From Roseiarcus sp963787135 (GTDB lineage Bacteria > Pseudomonadota > Alphaproteobacteria > Rhizobiales > Beijerinckiaceae), in contig CAWBBW010000007.1 in assembly GCA_963787135.1 (NCBI GenBank), positions 124,001-188,000 on the forward strand: a DNA stretch of 64,000 nucleotides, written 5' to 3'. This document shows, one piece after another, positions 60,154 through 64,000 of this stretch. The number at the start of each line of letters is the position of its first letter. Within the stretch, counting starts at the first letter, position 1. Below the pieces are notes generated by a model. The model saw only the letters and a program-made list of their open reading frames with translations. It made no database searches and was not told the DNA's origin. The translations under genes and the position numbers were made by a program.

Positions 60154-61578
60154 GTGAACCAGTTGCGCAAGCTTAACTCTGAAAAAGGAATTGCGGCGCA
60201 GGGTGCCGGCGATGCTTATTTGTCGGGCGCGCGTGTCTTGAGCTCGTCTCCCATCTCCGTCGCTCTTGTGCTCGACCACGCCAGCGTGACTGGCGGGGCG
60301 GCCAAGGTGGCGTTCGACAGCGCGCTCGGCCTCAGGCAGGCCGGCCACCGACCGATCGTGTTCGCCGCCGCGGGCCCGATCGATCCGCGTTTGACGGAAG
60401 AGGGCGTCGAAGTCGTTTGCCTCGGCCAGCACGACATCCTGAACGACCCCTCCCGCCTCAGCGCGGCCGCGCGGGGGATATGGAACTTCGAGGCCGCCCG
60501 CCGCCTCGAGGCGCTGCTCGCGAGCCTGCCGAAAGGGCGCTCGGTTGTGCATGTGCACGGGTGGGCCAAGGCCCTGTCGCCTTCGATCGCCCGGCCGATC
60601 GCCGCCTCCGGACTGCCGGCGGTCTGCACGCTGCACGAATACTTCCTGTTCTGCCCCAACGGCGGGTTCTTCAATTACAACACGAGCGAAGTCTGTCAAC
60701 TCGAGCCGATGTCGGGCGCCTGCCTCACCACGAATTGCAACTCGCGCTCCTATCCGCAAAAGCTCTGGCGTTGCGCAAGGCATTCGGCCATGGGTCGCGT
60801 CGCGCGCCTGCCGAAGGTCTTTTCGGATTTCGTTGTCATCTCCGATCTTCAGGACGGGATCGTCAGGTCGAGACTGCCAAAGGGCGCCCGCGTCCATCGC
60901 GTCCCCAATCCGATCGAGGCGCACCAGTTGGGTCCCAAATCGGAGCCTGCGAGCGGCGATTTTCTGTTTGTCGGGCGCATCGCCAGGGAAAAGGGCCCGC
61001 TGCTGTTTGCCGAAGCGGCTCGCCGAGCCGGGGTCGTCCCGACTTATGTAGGCGACGGGCCGATCCGCGAGGAATTGGCCGTGCGCTACCCCGAAGCGCG
61101 CATCCTCGGCTGGAAGACGCCGGACGAAGCGCGAGCGATGATGCGCGCCGCGCGGGCGCTCGTTTTCCCGTCGCTTTGGTATGAGGTTCAGGGTTTGACC
61201 GTGACGGAAGCAAAAGCCATGGGCACGCCCGTCGTCGTATCGGACGTCTGCGCGGGGCGCGAAGCGATCGAGGACGGCAAATCAGGGCTCTGGTTCAGGA
61301 GCGGCGATCCGGATGCGCTCGCCGTCGCGCTCGACCGGCTGAAAGAGGACGCGCTGGTCGAAAAACTCTCGAACACCGCCTATGAAACCTATTGGGCCGA
61401 CGCTCAGACCCCGGGGCGGCACGTTGACGCGATCCTCGACATTTACGAGGGCATGCTGCGCACGGGGCTCGAGCCGCCCGCATCACCCCCGCCGCGCCAG
61501 CACCTCATCGACGAAGTCGTCCATCCGCTTCGCGACGGCGCGGATATCGAAGAGCCGCTCGACGCGCGCGCGCCCTGA
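60154..61578 (+). CDS. GT4-family glycosyltransferase
   Basis: A 474-residue GT-B glycosyltransferase. The N-terminal domain has ALVLDHASVTGGAAKVAFD, VHVHGWAKALSP and CTLHEYFLFCPNGGFFNYN with several cysteines (CQLEPMSGAC, CNSRSY, CARHSAM). The C-terminal donor domain has FLFVGRIAREKGPLL and the motif E-x7-E-like VFPSLWYEVQGLTVTEAKAMGTPVV. It probably builds a cell-surface polysaccharide. The GTG at 60154 is tentative. Its last 96 bases overlap the convergent glycosyltransferase gene. Confidence 0.85.
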   Translation: MNQLRKLNSEKGIAAQGAGDAYLSGARVLSSSPISVALVLDHASVTGGAAKVAFDSALGLRQAGHRPIVFAAAGPIDPRLTEEGVEVVCLGQHDILNDPSRLSAAARGIWNFEAARRLEALLASLPKGRSVVHVHGWAKALSPSIARPIAASGLPAVCTLHEYFLFCPNGGFFNYNTSEVCQLEPMSGACLTTNCNSRSYPQKLWRCARHSAMGRVARLPKVFSDFVVISDLQDGIVRSRLPKGARVHRVPNPIEAHQLGPKSEPASGDFLFVGRIAREKGPLLFAEAARRAGVVPTYVGDGPIREELAVRYPEARILGWKTPDEARAMMRAARALVFPSLWYEVQGLTVTEAKAMGTPVVVSDVCAGREAIEDGKSGLWFRSGDPDALAVALDRLKEDALVEKLSNTAYETYWADAQTPGRHVDAILDIYEGMLRTGLEPPASPPPRQHLIDEVVHPLRDGADIEEPLDARAP

Positions 61579-62586
61579 GCGCGCCAGCTTCGCGCGAAGC
61601 CCGGGCAAATCGATGAGGGACGCGAGGCCTCGCGCGACTCCGTCGGGGTCCGCGGGATCGACAATCAGCGCATCGGGGCCGCAGACTTCGGCGAGACCGC
61701 CGAGGCCCGAGGCCATGAGCGCGGTCCCGCTCGCGAGCGCCTCCAGCGCCGTCCGGCCGAACGGCTCCGGCGTCTTCGTCAGCACCATCCCGGCCGCGGC
61801 TTTCTCCCAAGCCGCCTTGACCTCGCCATAGGGCAGGTTCGTATCGATCCTGATCCTGTCGCCGAACTGCGCCGCGGCGTTGCGAAGCTCCCGCACAATC
61901 CCAGGCTCCCTGTCGATCGCGGACAGGATGAAGCGGGCGTTCCATTGGGGCCGCAACGGCAAGAGACGCGCGATCGCGGCCATCGCCTCGATATGGCCCT
62001 TGTCGTCGAGGCCGCGGCCGACGGAAAGGATCGTCGTCTCCTTCGGGACAGAATCGGACCACTCGGTCATGTCGAGCCCATTCGGGACAGCGCGCATCGG
62101 CGCCTGCGCGTTCGGGAAGTTCGAGCGGAAGCGGTTCGCGCAGTCCTCGCTGACGAAGGCGAGGCCGGCAATTCGCCGCAGCTCGAAATCACGCGCCGTG
62201 CGCTTGAGCGCGCCCGACGGCGCCTTTTCATAGGCGTGGCTGTGCAGGATCGTCGGAGCGCCAGACGCCGACGCGATCAAAGCCGCGACGGGAAGATGGT
62301 TCTCTACGACCGCGAGATCAACTCGGAGCCGCCGCAGAAGTCTGCCGACGCCCCAGGCTTTGGCCAAATTGCCGCCCAGCGGGGCGTCGGGCACGGTCTC
62401 TATCCGGATGCCGTCGAATGGCCTGTCCACATTCGGGCAGACGACCAGCGTTGAGGCAGCGTAGCGACTATGGCGAACGAGGTCGCGAACGCAGAGTTCC
62501 ACGGCGGACGCGAGACGGGGCCCGAAATGCGCGTTGCGCAAAAGGACGTAGGCGATTGTCGGGTCGCGCGCCATTGTCGAACTCAT
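61483..62586 (-). CDS. GT4-family glycosyltransferase
   Basis: A 367-residue GT-B glycosyltransferase. The acceptor half contains VENHLPVAALIASASGAPTI and LHSHAYEKAP. The donor half contains TILSVGRGLDDKGHIEAMAAI and the acidic motif TPEPFGRTALEALASGTALMASG. It lacks an N-terminal signal and should act on the cytoplasmic face of the membrane. ATG at 62586 or 62574 are both possible. The 3' end overlaps the convergent glycosyltransferase. The two are different in sequence and may build neighbouring linkages of one glycan. Confidence 0.85.
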   Translation of the reverse strand: MSSTMARDPTIAYVLLRNAHFGPRLASAVELCVRDLVRHSRYAASTLVVCPNVDRPFDGIRIETVPDAPLGGNLAKAWGVGRLLRRLRVDLAVVENHLPVAALIASASGAPTILHSHAYEKAPSGALKRTARDFELRRIAGLAFVSEDCANRFRSNFPNAQAPMRAVPNGLDMTEWSDSVPKETTILSVGRGLDDKGHIEAMAAIARLLPLRPQWNARFILSAIDREPGIVRELRNAAAQFGDRIRIDTNLPYGEVKAAWEKAAAGMVLTKTPEPFGRTALEALASGTALMASGLGGLAEVCGPDALIVDPADPDGVARGLASLIDLPGLRAKLARSGRARVERLFDIRAVAKRMDDFVDEVLARRG

Positions 62587-62733
62587 AGGGCCCTTGAAGG
62601 CCGTGGAGCGGCGGTCCTTACATGCCGCCCTTCCGCTGGACAACCACTGATCGTGATTGCCGCCCGCGGCGAAGTTTGCTTGAACTGCGCCCTGCAGTTC
62701 CGCGGGTCGCGCTCAAGAGCGCAACGAAGGCGC

Positions 62734-63246
62734 ATGATGGTCTCCTCACCAAAAGACGACCGCACAGGCGCGCTGACCCATATCGGCGTCAGGGGAGAGG
62801 CGCGCATGGTCGACGTTTCGGAAAAGGACGCCACCAGTCGTGTCGCGATCGCCGAAGCCCGCGTGCGTATGGGGCGCGCCACATTGCAGGCCATTCTCGC
62901 CGGCGACGCGAAGAAGGGCGACGTGATCGGCGCGGCGCGGATCGCCGGGATCATGGCCGCCAAAAAGACCGCCGACCTCATCCCGCTCTGCCATCCGCTC
63001 CAGTTGAGCAAGATCGAAGTCGACATCAAGCCCGACGAGTCCCTGCCCGGCCTCAAGGTCCGGGCGGAGGCGCGATGCGTCGGCCCGACCGGCGTCGAGA
63101 TGGAGGCCTTGACCGCCGTCGCCGTCGCCTGCCTCACCGTCTATGATATGGCCAAGGCGATCGATCGGGGTATGAGCATCGAGGGCGTGCGGCTCGTCGA
63201 GAAGCGCGGCGGCAAGTCGGGCGAATGGCGGATGGGGGGCGGGTGA
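62734..63246 (+). CDS. moaC: Cyclic pyranopterin monophosphate synthase accessory protein MoaC
   Basis: A 170-residue enzyme that, after MoaA, converts cyclic 3',8-cGTP to cPMP in molybdenum-cofactor synthesis. Family motifs are MVDVSEKDATSRVAIAEA, KKGDVIGAARIAGIMAAKKT, LIPLCHPLQLSKIEVD and VGPTGVEMEALTAVAVACLTVYDM. ATG 62734 follows GAAGG; a second ATG is next to it. The stop overlaps the moeA GTG (GTGA), so both are coupled, the usual order in this group. Confidence 0.95.
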   Translation: MMVSSPKDDRTGALTHIGVRGEARMVDVSEKDATSRVAIAEARVRMGRATLQAILAGDAKKGDVIGAARIAGIMAAKKTADLIPLCHPLQLSKIEVDIKPDESLPGLKVRAEARCVGPTGVEMEALTAVAVACLTVYDMAKAIDRGMSIEGVRLVEKRGGKSGEWRMGGG

Positions 63247-64000
63247 GCGGCTTGATCACAGTCGAGGACGCGCTCTCCCGCGTGCTTGCGTCGGCCCAAA
63301 CGCCGCTCGAGGAAGAGGAGATTGCGCTCGAAGCCGCGCACGGCCGCGTGCTGGCGCGAGACCTTACGTCCCGGCGCACCCAGCCGCCCTTCGCCAATTC
63401 CGCAATGGACGGCTACGCCGTGCGCGCCGCGGATTCGGCGGTCGCTTCGACGACGCTGACTGTCATCGGCGAATCGGCGGCTGGACGCGCGTTTGGCGGC
63501 GTCGTCGGTCCAGGCCAGGCGATCAGGATCTTCACCGGAGCGCCAATGCCCGAGGGCGCCGACGCCATTGTCGTTCAGGAGGAAGTGCGCCGCGAGGCCG
63601 ATCGCATCGCCCTCATCGGCAGCGTTGCGACAGGCGACAATCTGCGCCCGGCGGGAATGGATTTTCGCGAGGGCGAGGCGCTGATCCCGGCAGGACGGCG
63701 TCTCACGCCGCGCGATGTCGCGCTGGCGGCCGCGGGCAATCATGTCCATCTCAAAGTGCGCCGGCGCGCCCGGGTGGCGATCCTTGCAACTGGCGACGAG
63801 CTGGTCGCGCCCGGCGGCGCGCTTGGCGCGGCGCAGATCATCGCCTCGAACAATTTCGCGGTCGCAGGCGTCGTCGCCGCGTGCGGCGGCGTCGCGATCG
63901 ATCTTGGCATCGCCGTCGATACGATGGCAGCGCTCGATCAGGCGATTAAGCGCGCGCGCGACGCCGAGGCGGACGTCCTGGTCACGCTCGGCGGCGCATC
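63243..64000 (+). CDS. moeA: Molybdopterin molybdenumtransferase MoeA, partial
   Basis: The frame opens at GTG 63243 within the moaC stop and remains open to the window end, so only the N-terminal about 252 residues are seen of some 400. MoeA inserts molybdate into adenylated molybdopterin. Motifs are PFANSAMDGYAVRAADS, FTGAPMPEGADAIVVQEE, NLRPAGMDFREGEALIPAG and the start of the MoCF-like domain VAILATGDELVAPGG with SNNFAVAG and VTLGGA. The coupled moaC-moeA pair is standard. Confidence 0.93.
   Translation, partial: MSGLITVEDALSRVLASAQTPLEEEEIALEAAHGRVLARDLTSRRTQPPFANSAMDGYAVRAADSAVASTTLTVIGESAAGRAFGGVVGPGQAIRIFTGAPMPEGADAIVVQEEVRREADRIALIGSVATGDNLRPAGMDFREGEALIPAGRRLTPRDVALAAAGNHVHLKVRRRARVAILATGDELVAPGGALGAAQIIASNNFAVAGVVAACGGVAIDLGIAVDTMAALDQAIKRARDAEADVLVTLGGA

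Overview
The window is GC-rich chromosomal DNA of an alphaproteobacterium, most likely order Hyphomicrobiales (Rhizobiales). The grounds are the lepB-rnc-era order, a double cold-shock-domain protein next to a DUF192 gene, the C-terminally extended rpoZ, rhizobial-style rhaSTPQ genes and CCTGTT-rich intergenic repeats. Genus cannot be fixed from the sequence alone.

Layout. (1) 0-4.5 kb is decayed accessory DNA: a membrane protein of unknown function, a broken conserved hypothetical, a secreted protein that appears to start at ATT, a toxin-antitoxin pair with a shattered PIN toxin, a cupin, a DUF4142 stub and an MFS exporter. (2) 4.9-8.8 kb is core genome: era (frameshifted), rnc, lepB, a quinone oxidoreductase and tRNA-Glu(TTC). 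(3) 8.9-47.0 kb is a dense sugar and sugar-acid catabolic super-locus. It has four complete RbsABC-type importers (A 8.97-12.68, B 12.95-17.81, C = RhaSTPQ-like 19.5-24.1, D 32.9-36.6 kb), a RhaM-like mutarotase, five SDR dehydrogenases, a GMC oxidoreductase, a ketopantoate-reductase-like enzyme, two lactonase-type hydrolases (COG3618 amidohydrolase and SMP-30), two enolase-superfamily dehydratases, a Gfo/Idh dehydrogenase, an aldo/keto reductase, an acetoacetate-decarboxylase-like protein, an E1alpha/E1beta/E2 2-oxoacid dehydrogenase without E3, and an AceE-type homodimeric E1. (4) 47-53 kb is accessory: an EamA transporter, a secreted AT-richer protein behind a perfect CRP-consensus palindrome, a ThiS/MoaD-like protein paired with a BNR-repeat protein, an Apea-like HEPN protein and six 21-bp tandem repeats. 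(5) 53-64 kb is core: rlmE, ppx/gppA, DUF192, a cold-shock protein, rpoZ with a clear terminator, a cysteine desulfurase, an alpha/beta hydrolase, rnd, two convergent glycosyltransferases, moaC and the start of moeA.

How the catabolic genes may work together (inference). Sugars enter through the four ABC systems. The mutarotase presents one anomer, an NAD(P)-dependent SDR or AKR oxidises C1, a lactonase opens the lactone, and an enolase-type dehydratase makes a 2-keto-3-deoxy acid. A second SDR may then oxidise that acid. This is the non-phosphorylative route known for L-fucose and L-rhamnose. No aldolase or FAH-type hydrolase for the cleavage step is visible, while a 2-oxoacid dehydrogenase is embedded in the cluster, so a variant ending is possible. 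No transcription regulator is encoded anywhere in the super-locus.

Caution. About ten otherwise conserved genes (era, E1alpha, E2, aceE, DUF192, an enolase-superfamily gene, an SDR, EthD and others) are split by small indels, several in C or G runs. Because era is normally essential, some of these are probably sequence errors rather than true pseudogenes.
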